DNA of 64,000 nucleotides. Source: Vermamoeba vermiformis (taxonomy: Eukaryota; Tubulinea; Echinamoebida). The translations under genes were made by a program, and so were the position numbers. The notes under the pieces are model-generated. The model worked only from the letters and a program-made list of their open reading frames with translations. It was not told the DNA's origin and made no database searches. Shown here in pieces: positions 12,562 to 24,932 of this stretch (position 1 is its first letter; each line of letters opens with the position of its first letter). The stretch spans positions 1 to 64,000 of the forward strand of contig JBEWZL010000012.1 in the NCBI GenBank assembly GCA_045837725.1. Direction: 5' to 3'.

Positions 12562-12913
12562 TTCAAATTTTCGGATCCTTTTGTGTTGTTTACTTGGTAT
12601 GAAAGACTAGAATAACTGGATGTTTGTGCAATTTATTTATCAGCGGAAAATCTTCTCCGGTGTCATTCATCAAAGTTTATCTTCCGGAATTAGCCGAAGA
12701 ATAACACTGTTTTATCTGGACTTTGAATGCGACAACGTACTGTAGATGTTTAAATCACCGCTGCATAGAAAATTTTGCAATAGCAGCGGAAAATCTTTCT
12801 GAAATGAATCACAAATTTTTATTCTGAGATTCGCGGTTAGGCTGAATTGATACGACCCTATTTAAAATCATTAAACGTTTACTAAAAGTACATTGGCGTT
12901 CCACAGTGTCATA
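12562..12913. other. Intergenic stretch
   Basis: AT-rich sequence between the P450 start and the end of the first seven-pass receptor gene. It should contain the P450 promoter and the receptor 3' end. The words GCGGAAAATCTT and (T/C)TTATC recur, but I see no gene, RNA or larger repeat. Confidence 0.3.
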
Positions 12914-15900
12914 TTAATTATCCTCCATTTCAATCGCACTGCTATGAACTGTTTTTGTCTTGGCGGTCGAACGACGTGAACTAAAGCCTGCTCGTCGCGA
13001 GTACTTAGAGAACAATGAACCGCGCTTGAACATCAAAATAAAGATGATGGCCGGTGCTAACTCGACAATGTACAAGAAGACCAGCACTCCAATCAGATTG
13101 CGTCCTGCAGTGTCGAATGAACTGTGCAGCAAATTACCCGCTTGACCCAACAAACAAAACGCTGATACGGCGGACACGATCACGAGCTGAAGGTTGGATA
13201 CCGGTCAATTTGGATTCATTAATGACGAATACTAGAGATGTACTTACGCGCATGATGGCGTGTTTTCGTCGTGCTTGTTTTGCAGCGTCACGGCCGTTAG
13301 TTGCGTTGTTGGTGCGCATCAGATGCAGAATGCGCACGCCGTACACGACAAAGAGCACCGAGAGTGTGACACAGACCAAGGCAAAGAAGACTTTGTAGGC
13401 AATAGCGACTCCTTCAGTGGGCGTGTGTTGATTCAATAACTCATCGGCACTCGTGGTGCAATCGACGACCAAGCGAGGATTGGGCAGTGTCAAGAAGAGA
13501 ATCAGGAGCACCAAGAAGATGATCACGAGTGCCACATTGATGGCAATGACGACTGGTTTCAGCTTGGAAAAGCCACTCGTGCCGCTAGAACTCATCGTGA
13601 AGTGGTAGATTTCAGCCCTGAAGGTTGATGTCAACTTGCGGTCTATCGTAATAATGTAGGTCCAGGTACGTACCAGCGCACTACAATCACCGAATAAATG
13701 GAGCAGAACAACAGCGCGGGTAATTCTGAGAAAATGACGTCGGCTGGACGTGACGCTTCCAAGGCACCAAACGGCAACAAGAACAAGTAGAGCAAGCGAA
13801 CTAATGGCCAGGTTAGAAATGACTGAGTGCTTATTAAATTGGACTTACTCAACAACACGACGGTTAAGATCAACAGCGCAATACGACCCAAGCTAAAGAA
13901 GCCCTTAGTACGCGCACTTCTAAACCAATCGATGGTGTGCATGGTCAAGTGATAGATCGTCAGCGCTTCGACGAGCAAGTACAACAAAATGCCGAAGAAA
14001 ATGATGAATATTTCTCCCACAAACAAGCCCTGAATGAAACTCGCGTCTTGGTAGTTCTCGATGACTGCAGCGGGGAAGAATGCAATCGGGTCTGTGCTGT
14101 TGTATTCTCTTTCTACACATGCCTCGCTGCATTATTTGTTAGGGACATATGACAAGATGACTGATGAACCTTACGTAGCATCGAGAGGGAGTTCCAGACC
14201 AATGTTTTGGAAGGCAAGGTAACTGCTGTTGAGAGGATAGGCAAGGTCAAAGTACTTGACTTCTAAGCTCGACGTCCAGTTCTTGGGCAAATTGAAGCAG
14301 AATACGACACCTTTCACGATCGGATTGATAGTTGTCAACTCCACGCCATCGCCAATCAGTTCTCCAACAGCTACACCGTGCTCGTTCTTAACGAACTTGA
14401 CTTGATCTGACTTGCCTGATTGAGACAGCGAGACTGACACGGAACTCAACGTCACTTGTTTGCGTTGAATGAATTGCGCCAAAGGTACCTAGATAGTCTC
14501 ATGTCAGGAAGTTACAAACAGATTAAATTTCACGAGTGCTACGTACGATTGTTATCGGCAGTTCAGCGCAATCAGAATTCGACACAGCCACATCTGAAGT
14601 GACTACAATGTAGCCTGCTGGGTGATCAATCTTCGTGGGAACTGAGTTGCAAATTTGCGATGTCTGCACGACCTGCTTAGTGACACCGCCGAAGCACTGG
14701 CCATTCGAGTCTCGATCACTGCCACAATCACACGCCAAGTCGCCGATGACTTGAGCGCGCTGACCGTAGCGACAAAGAATGTTCGAGCTCACAATGTTCG
14801 AGTAGCGGCGCACAATCGAGCGGTTGTGGTACTCTTCGAACAACGTCGTGTTGACGAGTGTGACCCATGTGTTCGCTTGTTTGAATTGCCGTTGTACCCA
14901 GCGACGAGGAGTCCATTGCTCTTTGATCCATTTGGCTTGAGTCCACGTGAAGAACGGACGCAATTCTCCGCCGCACAAGCCGCACTCGGTCTCGTTCTTG
15001 AATGTCACACCACCCGGTCGTTGGTAGTACGGTGCAGCAGGCACTAACGAGCCAGTGATTTGTTGTTCGAAGCATGTCTGAGCCTTTGAAAGGCACTCAG
15101 ATTTCGTGGCTGACTTCACGTACCAATTGCTGAATGAAACAGCGTTAGGCCTGCAGCAACACAACTGCTCGATGGACTTACCCGCCCATGGCTTGACAAG
15201 TACTCGTCTCGTTGATTGATCCGTCGTGACATCCCAAGGGTGTCCACTCAGCGGTAGTGTCGCAGTTGCCATCGTCGTTGAAGGGCAGATGACAGCCGTT
15301 GAAATCAGAACACTGTCCTGCCAGAGCACACGTCGGCTCGTCAAAACAGTCAGCACAACCCTCGCAGAAATATCGGCTGAGACAGTCAGCTTCAGTGTTG
15401 TAGAGAGCAGAGGGCCAGCAAAAGCCAAGACTGGTGCAGGAGGCTTCGTCCGTGTAGACATTCTTGTACAAGGCCGTACCGGGCCTAAAAAATGAGTTGA
15501 TTATTAGACGTAAGGTCCAAATACTAAGAATTATAGGCACGTACCACCACTGCAGGGGACTGAGGCACGTAGCTTGGGTGGCACCTTGAGCTGTGCACAC
15601 GCCACCACCAGCCGTAGTATTCCATTGTAACGCAAAGCCGTTTGTAGTACCACTGCAGGTGCCTACACTATTCTTTGTTGGATCGAAGCAGTACGCGCCA
15701 CACATGCCCTGTTGAGGTCATTAGCGCTCGCATGCAAAGTGTCAAAGTCACGTACCGAACTGACGTCAGTGGGACATCGATCAGCTGGGAAACAGGTGCC
15801 GTTGTAGCGGTAACAGATCGGCACTCCATTGTTGGTCGAGAGTGGATTGATGTGCCCGCCAAAGTCATTGACACATTGTGCTGATGTGCCGAATGACATG

Positions 15901-18900
15901 TACTCGCAGTGAGCGAAGGAAGAGCTCTAATTCAAATTGTTAATGTTGATCCGATGCTAGTGAGGCTGTTAACGCACCTCGAAACATTCGTTTTGACCGA
16001 AGCAAGCCTCGCAATAATAATCGCTGCCGTTGATCAGCGGATCCAAACAATTTTGTTGAGTGCAGACAGCAGGGCTCTCTAAATCATTGCAGAATGCCCA
16101 GTTACACAGGCGCGTCTGTTCGCAGAGTTGTTGATTGGTCAGTTGTTCGGGGGTGATGAGGCCAACACCTTGACAACCATTCTCAACCAACGTGCTGAAG
16201 AAGCGTGCTTGGTACTCTTGGTCCGTGGAAGACGCTGCAAAAAACAATCAGAAATCGCTCGCAAGACAATAACAAGCATAATACTACTTACAATTCAATC
16301 CGAGCTCTTGTCGAATGAACAAATTGACGTAGTTATTCATGTTGGAATTCAAGCACTATTGACAGTTAATGAACTGAACTTATTCACAAGTACAACTTAC
16401 ATCAATCAATAAGGCATTAGACAGGGCTGAAATTGTATCATTGCGCTCATAAGGATCGTACAAGAAGCACGTCTTGTCGCCCTGCACGACATCACATCGA
16501 CCAGTCAAACAATCAGCGTCAGTGTTGCACGGCACGGTGCACCATCCAACGCCCAAACAAACTGTGTTTCGTGTGCCCAATGCCGCGAAACAATCGTCAC
16601 TGGTGTGGCTGTTAGTCAGCGGCAACTTTAAACAATGTAAACGCGTACTTGACACTGCAAATTGTTTGATAGATGTTCTGTTGACACGAGGCCAGTGGAT
16701 TTTGAATGAACAATGGATCGTTGAGTGCCTGAATGTGTTATGTTAGCTCGTAAATACTAACTGCAAACAGGACACGTACGCGAATGGTCTCTTGCACGCA
16801 GTTAGTTGTCACAGTGCCCGATGCATCAGCGAGGACCATGTAGTCGTGCAGTACTTGCTGTACACAGTGTTAGCGATGTGTTATATTAGAGCTCGTTAAA
16901 TACTCACCGATGAGCAGTTAGCAAATCTGCACGAATTAGCGACAGCGTCAGAATTGATGCTGAAGGCACGAGCATTGGTAGTGACAGTGCGCGAGGCACA
17001 GCACATGGTAGCTTGCAGCTGTGGATTGCAGCACGGGTCTTCCAAGTACTCGGCACTCGTCGGGTCAGTCGCGAAACAGTTCTGCGTGTCGTTGATCGTT
17101 TGAAGATGCAGTTCTGAGGTGAGCAACGAGTTCTCGATCATTTGCACGCAGCCGAGCCACCAATCAGCGACGGTGAATGCAGTAGCCTGTGAGGACATAT
17201 TAATATATATATATATTTGTCTTATAAAACACTCGGACGGACGTACTCGGTACAAATACTGATTGACGCTGTCAACGACTGACGTGGACAGTGTTGAGAG
17301 CTGCGACACCAAGTCAGTGATGCCTTGCGCTGATTTGCTGAACGACTGTTTGGAACAGCTCAGTGCGCGTCGACTGATCTTACTCGTGCCTGCGAACACT
17401 TCACCAGCGAGGTTGATCATGTTCGGGAATGAGTAAGTGCAAGTCGGATCATTCAAAATAGACGTGTTGAACAAAAATTGCGTGGACGAGGTCTAATATA
17501 TAGTGATTAGATAGATATACCAAGGAGTCATTATTATTTCTACTCACGCTGATGGAAGTGAAACGAACAGTCTGAGTGCGAAGAGCGATCGAGATCTGCT
17601 TCAAGTGATAGTTGTCCTGGATATCGAGACCACTTGGAAGAACAATCGATTAATACCCAAGAATATAGTACAATAGCGAAGTACTCACGTGAGTTGCGCT
17701 TGTCTCGAAAACAACGGATCATCAGTGGGTGGCAATGTCAAACAATAAGTGTTTTCGCACTCGGTCGGAGAGAGCACTGTTTGGCCATTGCAATTAATCT
17801 GCAGCATGGGCACGTAGTAGAAGTCAGTTGCATTCAAGCGCGTATCGGCTGCATCGATGAAAATTAATATGAATAACCTTTATTCCCATTTTATTAAAAA
17901 CGGTACCACAAAAATTTATCAGAAACTTTTTTGATAATTTTGGTAGCGGTGTAACTTTTTTCAAACACTCGCTAAATCGTTCGCTCTTGCAGCAGTTAGT
18001 AGGACTATGGAAATGCCCACTAACTCAGCAACAGCAATCGCGCAACTTGTCGTCTAAGAAAAGTTTGTGCGGTTTCAAATTATCAAAAAAATTTATGAAA
18101 AAAAAGAAGTGGTGCCGTTTTTAGTAAAACGGGAATAAACACAGTAACTCAACACTTACTAATGATATCGATTTGAAACGATGTCTTGGCAAAAGCAAAT
18201 ATAGTAAAGAATATTCTACCGTCCCATGGAGGGTTTTGATCGACAATGAACGAAGTGGCGCAACATGCTCTCAAAGAATCAGATCCAGGGCCTAAAAATA
18301 ATGTAAATACTCTGAAAATATTCTAATCGCTAATATAAGTACTTACGTTGCGATACTAAGTCGGCATTGTCAACAGTTGGGCGTGGATTTGTTGAAACAA
18401 ACGAAATGTACATATCAGGGTCACCAGACAATGCTCTGAGTTAAAGTACGTTATATAATGCATTATTTTGGCAATTTTAAATATAATTTTGATTCGACTT
18501 GTGGCGATGTGTACGCCCAACATAAAAATAATAACGCGGTACTTCTTTTGAATTTCTTTCAAATTAATTGCTTACCTTATAACAATTGAAAATGAATAGC
18601 AATCCGCTGGATTAGCAATTTTGAAATCAAAGTACATGTATTCTCCGTTATCAAGCTGCCAGATCTTCTCATCCTCATTTCCATCCACACACGTGTTATT
18701 GAACGCAGACGAATAGCACCCACTTGTTACTGTGTCGCTGCAGCACGTCTCGAGTGTGGTATTGTAGGAGGTGCTGTTGCCGCAGCCCGTCCAGTCCACG
18801 AATGGATCGTCATCCAAGTACGCTTTTAAAAGAAGGGATTAGTAACCCGAGTATGGAAATATAAATTTGATACTGAAAGCATAGATTAGAGAGTGATTCA

Positions 18901-19405
18901 GATTAAGATTTCGATGTACTGAAATGTGGAATGAAAGGGATCTGTCAAACTATGACAGGCGCTAAAAATATTGAAAAATTCGCCGTTGCAGAGAATCTAA
19001 TAGGCAAATTATCTATTATTTAATGAAGATACTATTTTGTTTTTATCATGAATGTCTTTGTGATAAATGAGTTATTCGGATAATTTTTCTAGAAGTTGAT
19101 AGAATTTCATGATTTTCAATTAGAGTATCTATCGTTGCAGTCGACAGAAGTACGACTAAACTAAGCTATGTTTTAAATATAAATAGTTTTGACTATCTGC
19201 GGGGACCATCTCAGTTATTGGATCTACCTGTCAAAACGGCAAACTCGTTTCGTTCTTCGAGCGTTTGAAAGGCCTTAATATTGTAGTCTATTTCTGATAT
19301 CTGAGCGGCATTGGTGTAAGATACAACGATAAATAAATTTAAGATTACGGAAAGGACATGGATCAGCCGCAGTTTACGAGTAAATAAACGGCTGCAGTAG
19401 CTCAT
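12914..19405 (-). CDS. Cys-rich ectodomain seven-pass THH1/TOM1-type protein A
   Basis: More than 20 exons encode roughly 1,500 residues. Exon 1 (19405-19228) gives a signal peptide. Exons 18822-18576, 18435-18347, 18291-18160, 17848-17689 and 17632-17548 follow in frame. A very long Cys- and Asn-rich ectodomain comes next, with recurrent Cys spacing (ICLGVGWCTVPC, EQTRLCNWAFCND, EACFGQNECFE, WTPLGC). The C-terminal part (about 14.1-12.9 kb) has seven hydrophobic segments and the WAEIYHF motif typical of the plant THH1/TOM1/TOM3 domain. It ends in a basic, Ser-rich cytosolic tail. It is colinear with the paralog on the other strand at 24.9-30.8 kb. A receptor-like surface role is inferred. 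The intron at 17849-18159 is stretched to 311 bp by a MITE. Internal exon edges not listed are approximate. Confidence 0.75.
17879..18140. mobile_element. MITE (non-autonomous DNA transposon) in an intron
   Basis: The ends are imperfect inverted repeats of about 60 bp. The left end reads TTTATTCCCATTTTATTAAA and the right end, reverse-complemented, reads TTTATTCCCGTTTTACTAAA. Both continue with AACGG(T/C)ACCAC and an A/T-rich arm ending in TTTTTTGATAATT. The element is about 262 bp and has no open frame. It sits inside intron 17849-18159 of receptor A; removing it leaves about 49 bp, the normal intron size here, so insertion into an existing intron is the simple reading. No clear target duplication was identified, so the superfamily is unassigned. 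Confidence 0.8.
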
Positions 19406-19696
19406 TGAGTATTCGTACTAAATTGAGTATCTACTCGGTCCTTGTCTACTTCCGTATCTTGCAAAACAAATAACGTCCCCAACAAAATTCTGCACATAAT
19501 TCCAGCCCTCTAAAATTAACCGCAACAAACGAAAATCAAACTTAGGAACCGATGAGTTACCGTCTCTTTCATAGGAATGTTCAATATAGTAAGTTGCAAT
19601 TTCCCAATGCAGCTATTTTCGTTTTCTTTGATTGACACTTTGAGGTAAATCCGTTTTAGCAGTAAGATTTATCTTTTAGTTAGTTATATTAGTTAT

Positions 19697-20416
19697 TTAC
19701 AAGACTAGTGATAAAAATACCACAAAAATACTGGAAATATACAGCTTTGCCGCTCCGCTTGAAGGAGCAGGGATTTGAACAATGCACGCGTACGCGGTGC
19801 CACCGTTGCATTGATTGAGCGGCAAGGTGCTAGTCGCGCAATTACCTTTGCAATTTCTCTGGTCGCAATTGCGCGCTACGACTCCGTTCTCATCGCACGT
19901 GTAGTACGAGCTGACTGTTGTTCCGTTATTGGTCTCTTTGTTGTTGATGCAGGTGGGGATCGGGGAAACATATCGAAGCAAGATCTGCGATGAAGCGTCA
20001 CAATTCGCAGTAGAGTATTGTACAATCGCGATGGTGTGGTTGATGAACGAATCTGGCAGCGACGGACATTTGTACAGCGTGGATTGGTTGTTAGGATTTG
20101 TTAAGCATTGTAACGTGGTTGTAGTGGGTGAGCTGCAGTTGTTGCATTGGCTGTCCGTGCACAAGGTGGTACTGTAAGAAGATGCGCCGTCTTCGCAATT
20201 AAGTTTTTGGTATACTCCTGCATTTTCTGGCACTGGAATGCAAGTATTTAATGGATATATAGTCGATGATTGTAATCTATCGTCGCAATTGGCTCCAAAA
20301 AATGTTGTAACTGAAAATGCTTTGCTGGGTGTCACGATCTCAACTTGTTGCGCATAGCCTGAAAGAATATTACTAAAAACCATACATATAAATATATAGA
20401 ACCGTAGACTCTTCAT
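19697..20416 (-). CDS. Cys-rich GPI-type surface protein
   Basis: A single exon encodes 239 residues. The frame is open further upstream, but the Met at 20416 is chosen because a clear signal peptide (KSLRFYIFICMVFSNILSGYA) follows it at once. The mature part is rich in Cys, Asn, Ser and Thr with several N-glycosylation sequons. It ends in a small-residue site (PSSGAA) followed by a hydrophobic tail with no charged residue after it, the layout of a GPI-attachment signal. No domain is recognised. It lies between the two receptor paralogs and starts 190 bp from the divergent CIR1 gene. The Cys-rich gene at 30.9-31.8 kb has the same architecture. Confidence 0.7.
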   Translation of the reverse strand: MKSLRFYIFICMVFSNILSGYAQQVEIVTPSKAFSVTTFFGANCDDRLQSSTIYPLNTCIPVPENAGVYQKLNCEDGASSYSTTLCTDSQCNNCSSPTTTTLQCLTNPNNQSTLYKCPSLPDSFINHTIAIVQYSTANCDASSQILLRYVSPIPTCINNKETNNGTTVSSYYTCDENGVVARNCDQRNCKGNCATSTLPLNQCNGGTAYACIVQIPAPSSGAAKLYISSIFVVFLSLVL

Positions 20417-20606
20417 TTCAGCAATGTATTGTCTCTTGTTGTGTACGTAGAAGATTTTGTGATAAAACAAGATTGTGAGGCCATGGGCAGCGCAACAACT
20501 GGCCCGAAAAAATAATCTGTTTGAACTGCACGTAAATACTAGAATAGCACAATAAGCTACTGTCAACATAATACGTTAAGTAAACAGCGAGCAAAGAGAG
20601 GTCAAA
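20417..20606. promoter_or_regulatory. Short bidirectional promoter, surface protein / CIR1
   Basis: Only 190 bp separate the two divergent start codons, so the promoters must share this interval. It includes the 5' extension of the surface-protein frame, which is taken here as untranslated. No consensus element was identified. Confidence 0.4.
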
Positions 20607-22221
20607 ATGTCAGGCAAACTAACGCAGTTTATGAACCAAAAGGTAATTTTATATTATATATTTTAGCACTGTACGTGCGTTTATTAAAGCATAAGAGTCT
20701 ATTGTGGATCGTCGCTGATCCACCATAATAAACTTTTTCTTTTACTATTCACAAATAATTCCATTTGTAAATTACAATTAAATAACAACCATTATTAAAA
20801 CGTTTTAATTACAGGGTTTTCACCCAGGCTCAAATGCCAACAGAAAGAAAGTATTTATCGCACAACAAAAAGAAATTGAAGCAAAAAAGCGAGCAGCAGA
20901 AAGACAAGCTGAATTGGACAAAGAACGCTCGATGATGAAGTCTAGGTAAGTATTCTAATTTTTAAAATTAATAATATCGAGATCCGGGCGATCTGACCCC
21001 TAATTCCAGAAAAATGCTAGGACAAGATAGCGAGCTTGATTTTATGTACAAGGCACCTCCTGGATATGAGGCAAACAAACAGAAGCCAGCTGAAACTCAA
21101 AACAATGCTATTCCAGCCATGTCCATTCCGCACTACACCACTGAAACAGTCGAAGACAAGAAGCCAATTCACAAAGCCACAACTGCCAAAGAACTCGAAG
21201 AGAGATTTCCGCACTTGAAAGGCGCACCGAAAGAAGCAGGCTATGCGAACAATATTGCAGTTAACGTTAAACCACTCGGGCTCGAAGTCAGAAACGTAAG
21301 TCCATTCGGTAAAATGTCAATTATGCCTCTAATACGCATTTGATAGGTGCGATGTGCTCGATGTGGTAATTGGGGCCACACATCAGGTGATCGCGAGTGC
21401 CCGATGAAAGATTTCAATCCGCGAGGTACGTCAGTACTGGTCCGTACAAATTGAGCTAACAGTCTTTAGATGACTTCCACAAGAACTACGAAGACCCTAT
21501 GGCGGGCATGCAGAACTCGTTCAAGTCAGGCAGCTTGGTGTTGAAGAGCACATTACAATCAGATCAGTTTGGAAAGAATGTAAGCTTGTTGAATACAGTT
21601 CGATTCTATTGATGCTAATAGCCACGAACAGGTAAATAAATCGTCGACGATGATATTAGAAGCAGAGGAAGAGGAAGAAGAAGAGGACCTTGAAGCTGCA
21701 TTCCTCAACTCACTGACGAAGAAACAAAAGAAAATGCTCTTGAAGTACGCGAAACATATTTATAAAATCAATATTGATCTAACGTCTACATTAGGCGACT
21801 GGAGAAAGAAGAACGAAAGCAGATGAAAAGAGACAAAAAAGAAAAGAAACGCAAGAGGTCAGAGAGCAGTTCAAGTAGCTCGAGTGAGAGCGACGACGAA
21901 GACGACAGACGTGACAGGAAGCGCCAAAAGACTGACGATGACACGCGCAAGGATCGGGCCTCTAATACAGATCACAAGGACCAATCAGCTGCTGGCAATG
22001 ATCGCCGAGAATCACGCGATGAAAGACGAGGCAGAGATGACGAGCACAGAGAGCGGAGAGAACGCGATTATGATAGAGATAGAGACAGACGTGATACTGA
22101 TCGCGATAGAGACAATAGACGCTATAGTGATCGAGACTACAAAAGTGACAGGCGGCACAGTGAACGGAGTGACAGGTCGCGCAGATCTCGCTCTCGTTCT
22201 CGATCACGTGACAGACGGTAG
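20607..22221 (+). CDS. cir1: CIR1-like protein (RBPJ co-repressor / splicing-associated family)
   Basis: Seven exons: 20607-20642, 20815-20945, 21010-21295, 21347-21425, 21470-21579, 21632-21744 and 21795-22221. The N-terminus has the CIR domain (FMNQKGFHPGS, LDFMYKAPPGYE). It is followed by PLGLEVRNVRC and a zinc knuckle, CARCGNWGHTSGDRECP, in the same order as human CIR1. An acidic stretch and FLNSLTKKQKKMLLK follow, then a long Arg/Asp/Ser-rich tail ending in RS repeats. Animal CIR1 bridges CSL/RBPJ to histone deacetylase and also associates with splicing factors. In a protist without obvious Notch signalling, the RNA-processing role is the likelier one (inference). AATAAA lies at 22260-22265, 39 bases past the stop. 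Confidence 0.88.
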
Positions 22222-22329
22222 CTTCAGTGCTACCCTCAGTGTGTTCAGATTGACATGTAAATAAAGAAATTGAACTGGAGTGTGTACGTAAGCAATTGAA
22301 CTATTTACACTCTGTACAACTCGGTCTAT

Positions 22330-23074
22330 TTACATGTTGTTATTGTTCTTCACAGCCAGTTTGACAGGAGGGACAAATGAGGCGTGAAGGCGCGTGTAGA
22401 GTCGAGCGAGGGCCCAATAGCCCTTCGCATCACCTGCGCGCAAGAGATTGCCGCAGTCACAATTGAGCGGGCTGTCTGCCTCTGGATGTGCTAACAACGA
22501 GATAATTGAACGACTTACTGCCTGTAATGTGTATCTGCATAGTGATAGAGTTAACACTGAGAGTCAATAAAAAGTGCCTGACTTACACCGCGGACCACTG
22601 GTTCTTGAGAAGGTCCAAACATATTTCGCCAGTTTTAAAGTGTACATTAGGATGAAATATTTTTGTAACAAATTTCACTGTCGGAGGTGCGAGAGGATAT
22701 TGCGAAGGAACGTCAATCTCGAGTTGAAAATAACCTAAAATAATTTTAGAAAGGTCAAATATTTATGTAATAATTATTTTCGTGTATTAGCGCGTTGTTG
22801 GTGCTAATCCGTCGTATTACAAGCATAAATTAATTACAGAATCATTTTTAATGAAATTTGAAAATTGTGGAAATTAGCTATTTTTTTCAATTTAAAGATA
22901 CTGACCTCCTTCGTAGGGCGTGTCTACGGGTCCGCATATCCATCCTTTCCAATGATAAAGTCCATCCGGGTCGTTTGGATCTTCAATCTGCAAGATGACA
23001 TCCGCTTGTGGGCCTTCATCCTGAATAGTTTTCAATTCTTTCATAAGTCGTCGTAAAGCACTGTTACGCGCCAT
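22330..23074 (-). CDS. pex4: Peroxisomal ubiquitin-conjugating enzyme PEX4-like
   Basis: Three exons (23074-22906, 22734-22587, 22534-22330) encode 173 residues. The E2 core has [15 protein letters not shown], and the active-site stretch [20 protein letters not shown] with the catalytic Cys in EICLD. The [12 protein letters not shown] variant and the region [17 protein letters not shown] match the PEX4 (UBC21) subgroup better than generic E2s. PEX4 mono-ubiquitinates the import receptor PEX5 so that it can be recycled from the peroxisome membrane. Length is slightly above the family's usual 150-165 because of a short tail. The start lies 123 bp from the divergent gene at 23198. Confidence 0.88.
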
Positions 23075-23197
23075 TGTGGGTCACACGAGATACAGGAAAA
23101 TAATAATGTCAATGATTCAAAAATAAACCTAAAATAAGTAATTGTTGGCCTTGATCGTTATTTTTTAGTTGGATACAATCCGTAACTGAAACCACAA

Positions 23198-24226
23198 ATG
23201 AGCTCGGAAAACGGAAGTGCCGAGGATACTGTCGTGCAACAAATGGACCATGGCCCAGACGATAACAGCGACAACAGAGCCGAAGCTGATCTGAAGTAAA
23301 TCCTGCAAATAGCTCTCCACCACCTTTGAAAAAAAAATTCAGTAATTTCTTTCGAATAGTGACTAATAATATAACCTACCTTAAAAGCGCAAACCTAATA
23401 TTTTTAGCTCATGGTGGTCTTTAGGAATTTTATTTTTATAATTCTAAATTTTTGCTACTCTAGCGATGATGCAAGCCAGCACAGCGACTATCGCGAGGAA
23501 TATGACCAAGATCAAGAGCAGGACCGCTCTTCGCAGGATGGCGACAGAGAACGGTACGCATCAGATTCGCAACGACAGTATGTAAGACGTCCGTACACTA
23601 AATACAACAATAACGGACGGGGTCGTTATAACAACCATGGTGGCTACTACAACCGTCGCTATAACAATGGACACTATAACAACAATGGCTACTACAACAA
23701 TGGGCAACAGCAGAGACGTTTGAGCGAGGACGATCTTCTGAATCAAGCAAGAAAGCGACGAAGACCCGAAGAAATGACTGCTAGCGAATACTACGAGCTA
23801 AAAAAGCGACATATTCACTATGGTGATGGCTACGATAATTCAGGTTATAGACAACAAAGGCAACAGTACGATAACAGAGAGCGCATCCCACCAACAATTG
23901 TACCTCCAAGCTCTCAGTCTACTAAAGAGAGCAATTATTCTGGCTCGTCTAGGTCAGCTGATGGTAAAGAAGAGAGCGGCGATATGAAGAAGTTGGTCAA
24001 AGAGGCCGTCGAATCTGCTTTGGATGAAGTGGCGCGAGTCAAAGAGGAGAACAAACGACTCATGGACGAGAATCGTGGCTATCAAGAGGAGAATTATAAG
24101 CTTCAAAGACAATTGGAAGACCTGTCTCGACGATGTCGTCGCACTGAAGACTACAACAATCAGATCAAAGTGAAATTGACCGAGGCCATTGACGCCTTGA
24201 AAGAGGTCTATCAGAACATGAATTAA
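23198..24226 (+). CDS. Asn/Tyr/Gly-rich low-complexity protein with C-terminal coiled coil
   Basis: Two exons (23198-23295, 23464-24226) encode 286 residues. The start begins an acidic Ser/Asp-rich segment that joins in frame to an Asp/Gln/Arg stretch. Residues about 75-125 are dominated by Asn, Tyr and Gly with interspersed Arg (RGRYNN, HYNNNGYYNN), a composition seen in prion-like RNA-binding proteins. The last 90 residues form a predicted coiled coil (VARVKEENKRLMDENRGYQ). No RRM, KH or helicase motif is present. A role in ribonucleoprotein assembly is possible but is an inference from composition alone. It is divergent from PEX4 over 123 bp. Confidence 0.7.
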
Positions 24227-24547
24227 GAGGAACTGCTTACTTGACGCACCTCGTGGAACGACCATGGACTGTTTGGAGACGCACCCTAGTCTCTATTTGT
24301 ATATATATGAATTATAGGACAATGTTGGATATTGCTGATGTTGATTAAATGCGCATATTGTGAAGTTTTTGGGAGTCCGATACTGCTGGCAGTTGTAACA
24401 AGTCATTATATGGCCCTCACAAAATATTGGATCTATTAAGATGGTCATATTACTGACAATGATAATTATGTTAAACTAATGCAATTAATTGAATGCATAA
24501 CGTCGTGCGCATCTGGAATTTCCAGCACGGTCCACCACCTAATAATT
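24227..24547. other. Intergenic stretch
   Basis: This interval contains the 3' flank of the coiled-coil gene and the putative 3' flank of a short minus-strand gene. It is AT-rich, and no gene or repeat was recognised. Confidence 0.3.
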
Positions 24548-24867
24548 CTAATCTTGACGCTTAAATGGTATTATGATCGATGAATAACGATATTTGTAGA
24601 AAGACTTCCCTTTGTTTGGGTTCTTTTTTAAACCAACCTGATCACATCTGTCGCACAATTAATTGTCACGAAGATTCTTCCGGTTAAGGTACTTACAAAG
24701 GTCCCTGAAGATAACAACTTTTTACTGTGGACTTGTTTCATGTGGATATCGGTACTGTCTTGAACGATAATTACTGCTGAACTGCAACCCTGTGATTTTG
24801 CACGCTTTACGTCAGTCTTGTCACTAATTGGGTCCCACGTTGGTTCCAGTCTCGTTTGTTGTGTCAT
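24548..24867 (-). CDS. Small hypothetical protein, two exons
   Basis: A plausible gene has exon 24867-24697 and exon 24637-24548 with a 59-bp intron (GTAAGT donor, CAG acceptor), giving 86 residues. Without splicing the frame stops after 79 codons. The intron has normal size and a good donor, which favours the spliced form. The product is hydrophilic with a basic, Lys-rich C-terminus; no family is recognised. It starts 65 bp upstream of the divergent receptor B. Confidence 0.3.
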
Positions 24868-24932
24868 AATAATCTCTTTTACTTATTGGTGTCACACCTC
24901 ACGCTTGGGCCTTAGCGACAAACGGAATTGGA

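Noticed and set aside
14523-15461. A - strand 312-codon frame read as one exon
   Set aside because: It reads through introns of receptor A; the spliced form matches paralog B exon by exon.
20417-20569. N-terminal extension of the surface protein to 20569
   Set aside because: The signal peptide follows the internal Met at 20416; the extension would bury it.
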